From Massilia sp. 9096 (GTDB lineage Bacteria > Pseudomonadota > Gammaproteobacteria > Burkholderiales > Burkholderiaceae_D): a stretch of DNA of 64,000 bases. The stretch is taken from the NCBI RefSeq assembly GCF_000745265.1, contig NZ_JQNN01000002.1, positions 1-64,000 of the forward strand, given 5' to 3'. The notes below the pieces were generated by a model. The model worked only from the letters and a program-made list of their open reading frames with translations. It ran no database searches and had not been told where the DNA came from. A program made the position numbers and the translations under genes. This document shows positions 18,485-27,878 of this stretch, piece by piece. The first letter of the stretch is position 1, and each line of letters starts with the position of its first letter.

Positions 18485-19504
18485 TCAGTCATTGGCAAAG
18501 AACTCCGTATCGAGTACAAGGGCGCGCAGCGATGCACATTTTTCCTCGGCTACATTTGCTTTCTGACGTAAGCTCAATGCCTCGGCTACCTTGCCGGCCG
18601 CCTCGGCGAGATCGGCGAATTGCTTCAAGATAAGGATACGTTCTTCTATTGCTCTCACCGTCGACCACAAGCTCGCATCTACCGCTTCATTAACCTCGAC
18701 AAGCAACGACTTGAACGAGTAGGCATGGCCTGTATGGCAGCGAAAGCGCACGAGCATACCGTCTTCGATCTGCACAAGCACACCGTGGCACTCTGGGCAG
18801 GTGTAATTCGACACCTTACCGAGCTTCATCACGTCGGCATACATTCCATTTCCCTCCAGTGCAACCTCGTTTTCGACTTCCTGGCTGATCCGTGGCGCGT
18901 GCAAAATTGGTAATGAAGCGTGACAGATAGTCTCCCGTGTTAACGCGGCGCTTAGCTGCTCGATTGTGCCGACGAAATCCACGTCAACGTGTTCGATTGC
19001 GCTATCGGGCATCGATCTGTACTGCGCTTCTTCGGGAGCCTGGACGAACGCCAGCCCCTTTCGATCTTTAATCTGCCAAAGCCCGGCTGTCCCATCATCG
19101 AGAGCACCGCTCAGGATAACGCCTATGACGCGCGGCCCACATGTCAATGCGGCGGAGCGGAACAGTACATCGATCGCCGGTCTGACGCGACACTCCTTTG
19201 GGCCACGCGTGACACGGAGCCGATCGCCTTCGATCATCAGGTGACGGTCGGGCGTTGCAACATACACCGTGTTGGGCATGATGGCCTGATGATCCTCGGC
19301 AGAGGTGACATGCATTGATGTCACTCTTTGCAGGATACGGGCGAGCTGACTCGGAGAATGGGGTGAAATATGCAACACGACGAAGAAGCTCGCTGCCGTA
19401 TCCGATGGCAAACTGGCGAACATCGTCTGCAGGGCTTCGACGCCGCCTGCAGAAGCACCGAGGACAACGATGTTTCTTCTATTGCCACATTGAGGCACAT
19501 TCAT
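18485..19504 (-). CDS. CheB-type methylesterase without receiver
   Basis: A 339-aa stand-alone CheB catalytic domain (about 10-195): Ser-containing VLGASAGG, His in VLHISPH, and a SGALDDGTAG loop where CheB usually has SGxGxDG, so the Asp is kept with a changed loop. There is no N-terminal receiver, so phosphorylation control must come from elsewhere. A C-terminal extension carries YTCPECHG...FRCHTGHAYS, a zinc-ribbon-like set of Cys/His, then a helical tail. It lies about 120 bp upstream of the CheB-CheR fusion on the same strand and probably belongs to that unit. Similar CheB proteins occur outside classical chemotaxis operons. Confidence 0.92.
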   Translation of the reverse strand: MNVPQCGNRRNIVVLGASAGGVEALQTMFASLPSDTAASFFVVLHISPHSPSQLARILQRVTSMHVTSAEDHQAIMPNTVYVATPDRHLMIEGDRLRVTRGPKECRVRPAIDVLFRSAALTCGPRVIGVILSGALDDGTAGLWQIKDRKGLAFVQAPEEAQYRSMPDSAIEHVDVDFVGTIEQLSAALTRETICHASLPILHAPRISQEVENEVALEGNGMYADVMKLGKVSNYTCPECHGVLVQIEDGMLVRFRCHTGHAYSFKSLLVEVNEAVDASLWSTVRAIEERILILKQFADLAEAAGKVAEALSLRQKANVAEEKCASLRALVLDTEFFAND

Positions 19505-19848
19505 TGGGTGATCTGTCAGTCATCAAAACCCATTGTAACGTTTACCCCGATAAGGCAAGCTCATTCAGCACGAATTCAAGTAGTGAAACCGTAGTTTGAC
19601 AAGTCCGCTTTTGGCCGATCTCGGCCGTTCAGGCCAGCACAGCAGGGCGGCAGGCTGAAAATCTATAGGTCGGCACTACAAGCAGGAAGAAACCGAAAGC
19701 AGTTGCTGACGCTAGGTGACTGCTGTGGCAAGCGAATCATAGACAAGTTAAACGGATCGGCATGGCGACCAACCATGCCGACTGCACTTAGAAACACCAT
19801 TCACGGCCGAGCGCAACAGGCGGCAAGAGCTACGCCAACATTTGACAA
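19505..19848. other. Intergenic, no gene seen
   Basis: 344 bp between the divergently starting lone CheB and the end of the broken kinase gene. It contains GGCCGATCTCGGCCGTTCAGGC near 19616-19637 (a self-complementary run related to the start of the dispersed repeat seen around 57-61 kb). No supportable reading frame. Confidence 0.4.
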
Positions 19849-20976
19849 TCAGCCAGCTGTGCTCTTGACGAAAGGGCGGCAGTCGATTGGAATATCGATG
19901 AGGAACGTGGTGCCGGTCTGTTCGGAGCTGTCGACCGCGATGCTTCCCCCGTGGCTTTCAGTGGCGCGCTTCACGAAGGCAAGGCCCAGCCCCCAGCCCG
20001 ACGCCGCCGGGCTTGCGCCGCGCGAGCCGTATTCGAAAATTTCGTTTTGCTTTTCCTTGGGAATCGGCTGCCCATCGTTGTGAACCGAAAGCATCATGCG
20101 CCCGCGCACATGGCTTGTCGCCAACCCGATCTTGCGGCCGGCCCCATGCGTCAACGCGTTGTTGATCAGATTTTTCACCGCGCGTTGGAGCGTGTTTCGA
20201 CACCACCATCCACGCGTCGACTCCGCCGTCACTGAGAATTCCAACGCATGGTTTCCGGCGTAGCCTTTGGCTACCTCCGCGAGAAGCTCGGCGATGTCGA
20301 ATTCGGAAAGCTGCAAAGGAAGCTGATCGCTTGCTTTGGAGGTCAAGGCGTCCAGAAGGTCGGACATCATGTCTTCAAGCCTGCGCGCGTTGGCTTTGAT
20401 CTTTCCCGCAAACTGTCTGTTGGTCGAGAGATCGTTGGACAATTCAATCAGCTGGGCGCCGGTTGAGATGACGGCCAAGGGCGTGCGCATGTCGTGCGAA
20501 AGCGCTCCCGCGAGCTTGCGGCGCAGATCGTCCTGAATGGAAGCGAATTCGCGGATCGCCTCGCGCACCGCCGCGTTGATCGAGCGGTCGATGACTGCCC
20601 ATTCCTTGGGACTCAAATCCAACCGCGTCGTCGCTTCGGCAGCAATCGCCTAGCGCAAAATTTGGTATTCGTGGACGACTTGGTCCGGACCATAGGACGT
20701 CATCCTGGCCCGCTCGCCGCCGTGCACTGCCGCCGAATTGTTTGAGCTCGTGGCGTTTCTTCGAGGATGTTCAGCGCTGAGCGCTTCGCCGATGTTGTCG
20801 AAGAACGCAGGAAGCGTGTTGGTCAGCACAGGTCGAAGCAACGTGGCGGCGCCTTCGACGCGCGCGCGCACTTCGCGCTCCCATCGCTCCATCACGGACT
20901 CTCGCAGAGCGAGGAATTGCCGAGCTCGTGGAGTGATCCCATGCTCGTCTGGATTTTGATCGGTCGCCAGCATCAT
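19849..20976 (-). pseudogene. RsbRD-type sensor kinase interrupted by an amber codon
   Basis: One continuous reading frame of about 375 codons with a single in-frame TAG at 20652-20650. Before it: ATG 20976 and an RsbRD-like domain (LPAFFDNIGEAL, HGGERARMTSYG, EYQILR). After it: AIAAEATTRLDLS, HisKA (GALSHDMRTPL) and HATPase_c (NLINNALTHG, GWGLGLAFVK). In the paralogues at 35624 and 57726 the codon after EYQ-L/F-R is Trp (RWVIF, RWAIF), so TGG has become TAG. Either the kinase is lost, or the distal part is made by readthrough or restart. Paralogue at 50003-51142 is intact. Confidence 0.85.
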
Positions 20977-21298
20977 GTCGTTTGATCCCTCATTTCACCC
21001 AGTCGGTCTGCGGATCGGCATCGACTGCAAGCTTGAAACGAATCATTGTCAAAATTTCATTCAGTCGGCAGCCGCGTATCCCATGTGGCGGTTGGCGCAA
21101 CGAACCTGCCATGATAAACCAGTCGAAGCTTAAATTTATTAATTTTCAGCAATGCCGTGTGGTCGACCCGAGAGGCTTGCGCTTGTCTTTGAAGTCGGTT
21201 AGGACATTTTCCCGTCGATTTGTTGAAAAATCCCTGGTTCGGAGCGCACGGTCATCGGGAGCAAAACGAGATTTCCTCAAATTTTTGTCATTTTCAAC

Positions 21299-21408
21299 AA
21301 GGCTAACGCGCAACACCGTAAAGATATTTTCCGTGCAGCAATGAAGGAAATCGCGCTTGGGAGTATGCTGTGAACATATCTCATCCGCGCCTGGCAAGCG
21401 CCATCTCA
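21299..21408 (+). promoter_or_regulatory. Conserved upstream region of the lone receiver gene (copy A)
   Basis: About 110 bp that align with 44344-44455 upstream of the paralogous receiver gene. Shared blocks: GCGCAACACCGT, ATTTTCC, AATGAA, GTAT-CTGT, CTCATC-GCGCCT and CAAGC. Conservation of non-coding DNA with diverged spacers suggests a shared promoter or operator. The other ~300 bp between 20977 and 21299 show no gene. Confidence 0.5.
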
Positions 21409-21419
21409 GGAGACTCACG

Positions 21420-21800
21420 ATGGGACAAATGGACAAAGGTTGCCGGGTGCTGGTTGTCGACGACAACGCCGACGCGGCGGATTTGGTCGCCGAATTTATG
21501 GCTTTTAAAGGCTATGAAGTCGCCGTCGCCCATGGTGGCGAGGAGGCCGTCAAATTGGCGAAGAGCTTCGGACCGAATCTTATTCTTCTCGATTTGGGCA
21601 TGCCCGGGATGGACGGATACCAAGTGGCGTCGGCGCTGCGCGGCGCTGAATGGTTCCCCCCGACGCGAATCGTCGCGCTCACGGCTTGGGGAGATCAAGG
21701 TTCGCGCGAACGAACGGCGGCTTGCGGCTTCGACGCGCACTTGGTCAAGCCCGCGCGCTTGGAGAATTTGATCGCCCAAGCGCAGTTGAGCTGGAACTAG
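21420..21800 (+). CDS. Single-domain response regulator
   Basis: A 126-aa receiver with no output domain: acidic pair DD (VLVVDDNADAADL), phosphoacceptor Asp in LILLDLGMPGMDG, Thr in VALTAWG and Lys in HLVKPARL. Such CheY/Spo0F-like proteins shuttle phosphate between kinases or bind a partner. The ATG at 21420 is chosen because CAGGAG precedes it by 6 nt; an upstream TTG in frame has no site. It reads divergently from the broken RsbRD kinase. Paralogue: 44462-44839, with closely similar sequence (AEFMAFxGYE, GMPGMDGYQV, EWFPPTRIVALTAWGDQ). Confidence 0.95.
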   Translation: MGQMDKGCRVLVVDDNADAADLVAEFMAFKGYEVAVAHGGEEAVKLAKSFGPNLILLDLGMPGMDGYQVASALRGAEWFPPTRIVALTAWGDQGSRERTAACGFDAHLVKPARLENLIAQAQLSWN

Positions 21801-22192
21801 CCTCGGAATGGGATGCCTGTTGAAATCTCGAGCGTTGTCGCGCGCCACCGAGTCCGTCCAACGACGGTCGACCAAACCCTGCCACGCAACCGGAAGGCCA
21901 AGGTTGCTCTTGGGGTTCGGCAGCTCAGTCTGGATTGATGCTTTGTCTAAGTCAGCCTGCCTCCGGCTGGGCTTCGCGAGTCGGATCGAACCATCCATGG
22001 GTCCGTCTAAAGCCAAGAGGGGGCGCAATCGGCCACTTCGTCAATTTCGTCGAATCAATTTCCTCAAAGTTTTGACGTATCGCCGTTCTTCGCGAACCGC
22101 TGAGAGCAATTGAACCTATAATCTCGGCTTGATTCGCCTGCTATGGTGCGTTGCCTGACGGGGGATGCCCGTTTTTAAACTGGACGGTCTCA
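21801..22192. other. Intergenic region before the KaiC gene
   Basis: 392 bp without a supportable gene. A TATAAT at 22117-22122 could be the -10 box for the kaiC-like gene, though no good -35 is present at 17 bp. Confidence 0.35.
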
Positions 22193-23698
22193 ATGCCACA
22201 ATTGTCGTTTCCTTCGCGCAAGCCTACGCGTTGCATCCCCACTGGAGTGCCCGGATTGGACGACATACTCGGCGGTGGGCTGACGGCTGAACGAATCTAT
22301 CTGGTCGAGGGCACTCCCGGGACTGGAAAGACGACGATCGGTTTGCAATTCCTTCTCGACGGCCTGACCCGTGGCGAAAAGGGGCTTTACATCACTTTGT
22401 CGGAAACCGCCGACGAGCTCTGGGCCGTGGCCGAGAGCCATGGCTGGTCGTTGGAGAACACTGCGATTTTCGAGCTTGCCAGCAGCGAAGCGCTCGATCC
22501 CGACGCGCAGCAGTCAGTGCTTCATCCTTCCGAAATAGAGCTGGGCGAGACGGCGCGCGGCGTCATGGCGCAGGTAGAAGAGCAGCGGCCGAGCCGGGTC
22601 GTTTTCGACAGCCTGTCGGAGATGCGATTGCTGGCTCAGAACCCGCTGCGCTACCGCCGTCAGATCCTTGGGCTCAAACAGTTCTTCTCGTCGCGCGAAT
22701 GCACAGTCCTTATGTTGGACGACAAAACCAGCGCGTCGGACCAGCACTTGCACAGCATCGCGCACGGCGTGGTGAGCCTTGAACAGATGGCTCAGGAGTT
22801 TGGCAAGGAGCGCCGGCGTGTCAACATAATGAAGATGCGAGGGATCAAGTTTCGGGGCGGCTATCACGACTACGTTCTCGACACGGGAGGCGTTCGCATG
22901 TTTCCCCGGATTGTCGCTTCCGAGCATTCCGCCGCTTTTGAGCCAATCACTCGCTCGACCGGTTGCGAAGGGCTCGACGCGCTTCTTGGCGGCGGCCTGG
23001 TCGCGGGCACCAACACGCTCTTCATTGGACCCTCGGGCGTGGGAAAAACCACGACCGTGGTCCGTTGCATGTTGACGGCGTTGGAGCGCGGCGAACGCGC
23101 TTTTTACTACTTGTTCGACGAGGGACTGGGAACGTTCTTCGCGCGCTCGGCGTCGCTGGGCATGGACTTGCGTTCGCACCAAGACGCGGGCCGGCTGACC
23201 GTAAGGCATGTGGACCCGGCGGAACTCTCGCCGGGCGAATTCGCGCAAATGCTGCGCGATGCCGTCGAGCTCGACCGGGCCAACTTTATCGCCATCGACA
23301 GCCTGAATGCTTATTTGCAGGCAATGCCCGGCGAGCAGTTTTTGCTGCTGCAAATGCACGAGCTCCTCTCGTATTTGAATCAGAAGGGCGTGACGACGAC
23401 CCTGATTCTTGGCGAGCATGGGATCGTTGGCGAGATGTCGCGCGACGTCGACCTTAGCTACTTGGCGGACTCCACCGTGCTGCTGCGCTATTTTGAGGCT
23501 GATGGCAAGCTTCGTCGCGCGATCACGGTCTCCAAAAGCCGGACGACCAACCACGCGCTCACGATCCATGAGCTCCTGCTGGGGGCTGGCGGCATTGAGA
23601 TCGGCGAGGCTTTGCAGGGGTTCGAAGGCGTCCTTACGGGCCTTCCGACCTACAAAGGCTCGACAGCCATGATGGACAATCCCCGTGCCGACGATTGA
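22193..23698 (+). CDS. KaiC-like double-domain ATPase
   Basis: A 501-aa RecA-fold ATPase with two KaiC domains. Domain 1 has Walker A GTPGTGKTT (about 40-48) and Walker B VVFDSLSE. Domain 2 has GPSGVGKTT (about 279-287) and FIAIDSLNAY. The paired catalytic Glu of cyanobacterial KaiC (EE) appear here as SE (TLSETADEL) and DE (LFDEGLGTF). KaiC-like proteins outside cyanobacteria act in stress or circadian-like signalling through ATP hydrolysis and autophosphorylation. ATG 22193 is preferred over the upstream TTG at 22151, which would add 14 atypical residues. The stop overlaps the next gene by 14 nt, so KaiC and the hybrid kinase are translationally coupled. No kaiB is seen nearby. Confidence 0.93.
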   Translation: MPQLSFPSRKPTRCIPTGVPGLDDILGGGLTAERIYLVEGTPGTGKTTIGLQFLLDGLTRGEKGLYITLSETADELWAVAESHGWSLENTAIFELASSEALDPDAQQSVLHPSEIELGETARGVMAQVEEQRPSRVVFDSLSEMRLLAQNPLRYRRQILGLKQFFSSRECTVLMLDDKTSASDQHLHSIAHGVVSLEQMAQEFGKERRRVNIMKMRGIKFRGGYHDYVLDTGGVRMFPRIVASEHSAAFEPITRSTGCEGLDALLGGGLVAGTNTLFIGPSGVGKTTTVVRCMLTALERGERAFYYLFDEGLGTFFARSASLGMDLRSHQDAGRLTVRHVDPAELSPGEFAQMLRDAVELDRANFIAIDSLNAYLQAMPGEQFLLLQMHELLSYLNQKGVTTTLILGEHGIVGEMSRDVDLSYLADSTVLLRYFEADGKLRRAITVSKSRTTNHALTIHELLLGAGGIEIGEALQGFEGVLTGLPTYKGSTAMMDNPRADD

Positions 23699-25373
23699 GC
23701 TTCGCGAGCAGCGGGTCTTGATTCTGGCGCCGCGCGGGCGCGACGCCGAGGTGATCGCCGGCGTCGTTGCGCGCCATGGGCTTTACGCTCAAATAGTTCG
23801 AGACGTGGACGAGCTCATGGAAGCGATGGGGCTTGGGGCGGCCGCAGCGATGTTGGCCGAGGAAGCGCTGACGCCCGATGCGCGTCAGCGCATCGTCGAA
23901 TGGATCGGCAAGCAAGAGCCTTGGTCGGACTTTCCATTCGTGCTGCTGCTGGCGAAGCGCGCGGGATCGGCCCCGGTCCAGCTCCAAGAAACGTTGGCTC
24001 GGTTGGGCAACGTGATTTTGCTCGAACGGCCTTTGAGCTCCGACACTTTGGCCGCCGCCGCCGCGTCCTCGTTGCGCGCGCGCCGCCGCCAATACGAAGC
24101 GCGGACAATCATGGCCCAAAGGGAAACGGTAAGCCGAGAGCTGGCTTTCCTGAACGAGCATTTGGAGGCGCGCGTTCACGAGCGATCGCTCGAGCTTGCT
24201 CGCGCCAACGATCGCTTGGCGGCCGAAATGATGGAGCGCGAGCGCGCTCAGCAAGCGATGATCCAAGCCCAGAAGCTCGAATTCCTCGGGCGGTTCACCG
24301 GCGGGGTTGCCCACGACTTCAATAATCTGCTCAACGTCATCCAAGGCAACATGGATCTCATCGGCTTGTTTTCCAAGGAAGACATTACCAAAGCCCGAGC
24401 CAAAACGGCGCAGGCGGCCTGCAAGCGCGGCGCAAAACTGACCGGCCAGCTGCTGACCTTCGCGCGCAACCAATCGCTTGATTTGCAGCCGTTGTCCGTC
24501 AAGACGATGTTTGAGGTGGTGTCGGAATTGGCGCCACCCATACTGGGCGCAGGCGTGGAGCTCGATTTTGTAATCGAGGCTGGCGTGGACAGTGTTTTAG
24601 CCGACGCAAGTCAGATGGAAATGGCTTTGCTCAACCTCGCGGTAAATGCTCGTGACGCGATGGATGGAAAAGGTCGACTTTCCTTTCATGCCTCGCTTGC
24701 CACGCCTCCGGCCGGCTTGGCTTCCGACCAAGCCTTTGTCCGCGTTGCAGTCAGCGACAACGGTTCCGGCATGTCGCCGGAGGTCGTGGCCAAAGTGTTC
24801 GAGCCGTTTTTCACGACCAAGGACGTTGGGAAGGGCACGGGCCTGGGCTTGAGCCAAGTTTATGGCATGGCCCAACAGTCCGGCGGCGCGGTGTCGGCGC
24901 GCAGCGTGCAAGGCGCGGGGGCGACCATTGAGATATGGATGCGCTCAGTTGCCGGCTCGGACGCAGATCAGGCGTCGCCTGACGCGGCCGCGGTTCCGTT
25001 GGGTGGATTCAAAATCTTGGTGGTGGAGGATGACGACGCCGTGCGTGCGGGCATCGTCGACGCGCTAATGGCTCTGGGCTGCGACGTGTCGCAAGCGAGC
25101 AGCGGTCGTGCCGGGCTTGACGCGCTGGTTATGGCCAGGCCGCAATTGCTTTTTACCGATTACTTGATGCCGGGTATGAACGGCGTGCAGCTTGTCGTCA
25201 AGGCGCGCGAGATGTTTCCTGACTTGGCCGTGTTGGTGGCGACTGGGTACGCCGACATGAGCGCGATTGAAGACGCCGTTGGAGCCAATCGTGTGCTGCG
25301 CAAGCCGTTCCAATTGGCCGAGCTTAGCGCGGCCGTGTCCCGGGCTGCGAACAGACGCGCAAGTCCTAGATAA
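23685..25373 (+). CDS. Hybrid histidine kinase coupled to KaiC
   Basis: A 562-aa soluble kinase starting with GTG inside the end of the kaiC-like gene. An N-terminal receiver-like fold (about 8-128) lacks a phosphoacceptor: the position after the third strand reads AAAMLAEEAL. A coiled coil follows (145-195), then HisKA with His210 (GGVAHDFNNLL), HATPase_c (about 310-420; NLAVNARDAM, KGTGLGLSQVYG), and a C-terminal receiver with Asp492 (LLFTDYLMPG) and Lys in LRKPF. The overlap with kaiC suggests that KaiC state is read by the pseudo-receiver, as SasA reads KaiC in cyanobacteria, but the N-domain is not obviously SasA/KaiB-like. The closest gene pairs I recall are alphaproteobacterial, which hints at transfer. 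Confidence 0.93.
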   Translation: MPTIELREQRVLILAPRGRDAEVIAGVVARHGLYAQIVRDVDELMEAMGLGAAAAMLAEEALTPDARQRIVEWIGKQEPWSDFPFVLLLAKRAGSAPVQLQETLARLGNVILLERPLSSDTLAAAAASSLRARRRQYEARTIMAQRETVSRELAFLNEHLEARVHERSLELARANDRLAAEMMERERAQQAMIQAQKLEFLGRFTGGVAHDFNNLLNVIQGNMDLIGLFSKEDITKARAKTAQAACKRGAKLTGQLLTFARNQSLDLQPLSVKTMFEVVSELAPPILGAGVELDFVIEAGVDSVLADASQMEMALLNLAVNARDAMDGKGRLSFHASLATPPAGLASDQAFVRVAVSDNGSGMSPEVVAKVFEPFFTTKDVGKGTGLGLSQVYGMAQQSGGAVSARSVQGAGATIEIWMRSVAGSDADQASPDAAAVPLGGFKILVVEDDDAVRAGIVDALMALGCDVSQASSGRAGLDALVMARPQLLFTDYLMPGMNGVQLVVKAREMFPDLAVLVATGYADMSAIEDAVGANRVLRKPFQLAELSAAVSRAANRRASPR

Positions 25374-25469
25374 ACCTTTCCACAGCCATGCGCGCGTGGG
25401 CCGCGGCTCGCGCGATGTATGAAGAGTTTGCCGAATTCTCCTGCGCCCAGCAGAAGCGCGGCTCAGGAG

Positions 25470-25691
25470 CGCGCCCATGGATGGCGACTACCGAGGTTAC
25501 TATCAATTTCGCCGCAAGCTTGCGGCGGATACGTGGCGCTTGCCGTTCTTCTGTTTGCTTTGCTTAGATGGAAGATCATCGTAGCCGAGCAAGCGAAGCG
25601 CGCGGCAGACCTGGCGATGATCGGGGTGGTCGCCAAATCGATGGCCGCTCATGTGGAGGAGCTGTCGAGCATTATCTGGGTAGCATGGTAA
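25470..25691 (+). pseudogene. Remnant of a membrane sensor N-terminus
   Basis: The translation contains a hydrophobic segment and then LLRWKIIVAEQAKRAADLAM and KSMAAHVEE, aligning with the first membrane helix and following region of the DGCs at 25798 and 46919 (ALISWKIAAGVQADRDAAL...AMSAHVESEM). It stops after about 90 codons. The sequence from about 25681 onwards matches the leader of the intact DGC, so this looks like a third, truncated copy next to the DGC gene. Confidence 0.5.
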
Positions 25692-25797
25692 TCTTGGGCG
25701 TACCAGACAAGCGATCACTCGCTAAACGTCGCAGATTCACCGCACTGACGAAATTATGCTCGGCGGCGAAGCGTCAGGCTCATCCATATCCGAACAC

Positions 25798-27683
25798 ATG
25801 CTGAGATCATCCTACGCTCAATTCAAAAAGCGCTTCATTCTCAGCTCATCGCTGCTCATCGCTTTGTTGGCGGCTCTCATTTCTTGGAAAATCGCAGCCG
25901 GCGTGCAAGCTGATCGCGACGCTGCCTTGGACCGGACGCGAAGCTTTTCGCGCGCCATGAGTGCGCACGTCGAGAGCGAAATGCGCGTCATCGACTTGTC
26001 TTTGTTGAGGTCGGCTGAGGCGCTAGAAGCGCTTGGGGCGCAAGCGTTGAAAAACAAGCAGCGCGCGCAGCAGATCCTGACGACGTCGGCGAGCGATTCA
26101 GATACGAGTTTTTGGATTCACTTCATCGACGCTCACGGCGTGGGAGTGGCTGCATCCAACGGGCTGCCCATCGCCGGCGTATCTTTTGCGGATCGTGAAT
26201 ATTTCAGAACACATCTGAAAGACGACGGTGCTGGTTTGTATGTGGGAGAGCCACAATGGGGCCGTGTTTCGGGACGCCGTCTTTTCTTCCTGAGCCGGGG
26301 TGTGTTCTCTCCAGAGCGCGAATTTTTGGGGGTCGTTGTCGCCTCGGTCGACGCCGCGGCCATCGCCAGTGTTTTCGGCAGCGCCTTGTTTCAGCCGACG
26401 CTTTCGATCACGCTGCTTCATGCGAGCGGCAAAATCGTGGCGCGAGTCCCGCTTTTTGAGCAATCCTTCGCGACGAGCCTTTTCAATGCGGACTTTTATC
26501 GTCATTGGAAAGCGGCCTCGAACGGAAATTATGAGGCGCGCAGTCCGATCGATGGGCAACAGCGCGTGTTCTCGTATCAGAAAGTAGGGGACACTGGTCT
26601 TGTCGTCATTGTCGGGATCGCGGTGGATTCATGGCGGAGGGCCATCCCCCGAGATGGTGCCATCGCAGCCGGAGCATTGGGCATCGTTGTCTTGGCTCTC
26701 GTGCTGAGCGGTCGCTTCGCTTTGCGAAACATCCTGCGTCTCGAACTAAGCCATGCAGAGCAACAACGGCTCAACGCCGAGCTGCGGACGGCGCGCGATG
26801 AGCGGGCTCGCGGGGAAAAACGTGCACGGATGATCGCCGACACGCTCCCGGCCCTGGTTTCTTATGTCGACGCGAGCGAGCGCTATGTCTTTCACAACTC
26901 TCTATATCGAACGCTTCTGGGCCCGGCGGCCGATCAAATGGACGGGTGCTCAATGCGCGATGTCTTAGGTCCGGAGATCCACGCGTCGATTGTTCCCGAA
27001 GTGCGCGCGGCCTTGGGTGGCGCGCGAGTCAGTTTCGAGCGCGCGGTCAACGTTGGGCCGTCACAGCGCTGTTTCAAATTTGAATACACCCCAGATGTGG
27101 ACGAATCGGGCAAGACGTTGGGTTTTACACGATGGGGATCGACATCACCGAAATGAAAGACGTTCAGCATCGCCTGAGCGCGTTCGCCCGAGTCGACTCC
27201 TTGACGGGACTACCCAATCGAGCGCAACTTTACGAGCGGTTGGGCGAGGCTCTGGCGCGTTCAAGGCGGGGAGCGTCCGCAACCGCATGTTTGTTCTTGG
27301 ACATCGATCATTTCAAGTCGATCAATGACTCACTAGGCCATGCTAGCGGAGACGAAGCACTGCGGGAGTTCGGCCGGCGGCTTCAATCGTCCGTACGTGA
27401 AACGGATTTGGTCGGTCGGCTCGCTGGAGACGAATTTGTGATCGTCCTTGAGGGAGGCGAGCAACCGGCGTGTGCGCAGGCTGTCGCGCAAAAAATCATC
27501 GAGGCCATGCGCGCTCCATTTTTTATTGCGGGCGCGCCGCTTCACGCGTCGACAAGCATTGGAATCGCTGTGTCGTCGGGCGAAGATGACGACGCCGACG
27601 GGATTTTGAGACGAGCCGATGAAGCCTTGTATGCTGCCAAACGTGCGGGTCGGGGAGGCTTTGCCACAGGCTGCCCACATTGA
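25798..27683 (+). pseudogene. Membrane diguanylate cyclase, frameshifted (copy A)
   Basis: Paralogue of the intact 627-aa DGC at 46919-48802. One membrane helix near residues 15-32, a periplasmic PDC/Cache-like sensor, a second helix (about 285-305), PAS and GGDEF domains are all present. At 27120-27122 the run is GGG where the intact copy has GGGG (48241-48244), so the first frame ends at 27156 and the GGDEF part (27132-27683) is in another frame. The GGDEF part still has RETD-N5-AGDEF. Restart at ATG 27132 could make a soluble GGDEF protein. Otherwise the cyclase is inactive, or the G-run is a phase-variable switch or a sequencing error. Confidence 0.85.
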
Positions 27684-27878
27684 AGGTCTGCCAACGTTGG
27701 CGCATTTCCTTCGAGCTTCATAAAGAAAAATGTTTGATCTCTTGGGCTGACATCACTCGATACATATAAATGTCCACATATAGACACAAACAACGTCTTT
27801 GACCAATTGCTGAGAGTAAAATTAAGGCTCGCTGGCGCAATTTTGCGCGAGCATTGCGTCACACCGTGGAGGCCCGCC

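Noticed and set aside
22514..23569. 351-codon minus-strand frame
   Set aside because: It lies wholly antisense to the KaiC-like gene, has shadow-type composition, and is explained by the GC-rich codon usage of that gene.
23685..24070. KaiB/SasA-like thioredoxin domain at the N-terminus of the KaiC-linked kinase
   Set aside because: The strand order and VLILAPR...LLLAKRAG pattern fit a receiver-like fold better; no KaiB signature was seen.
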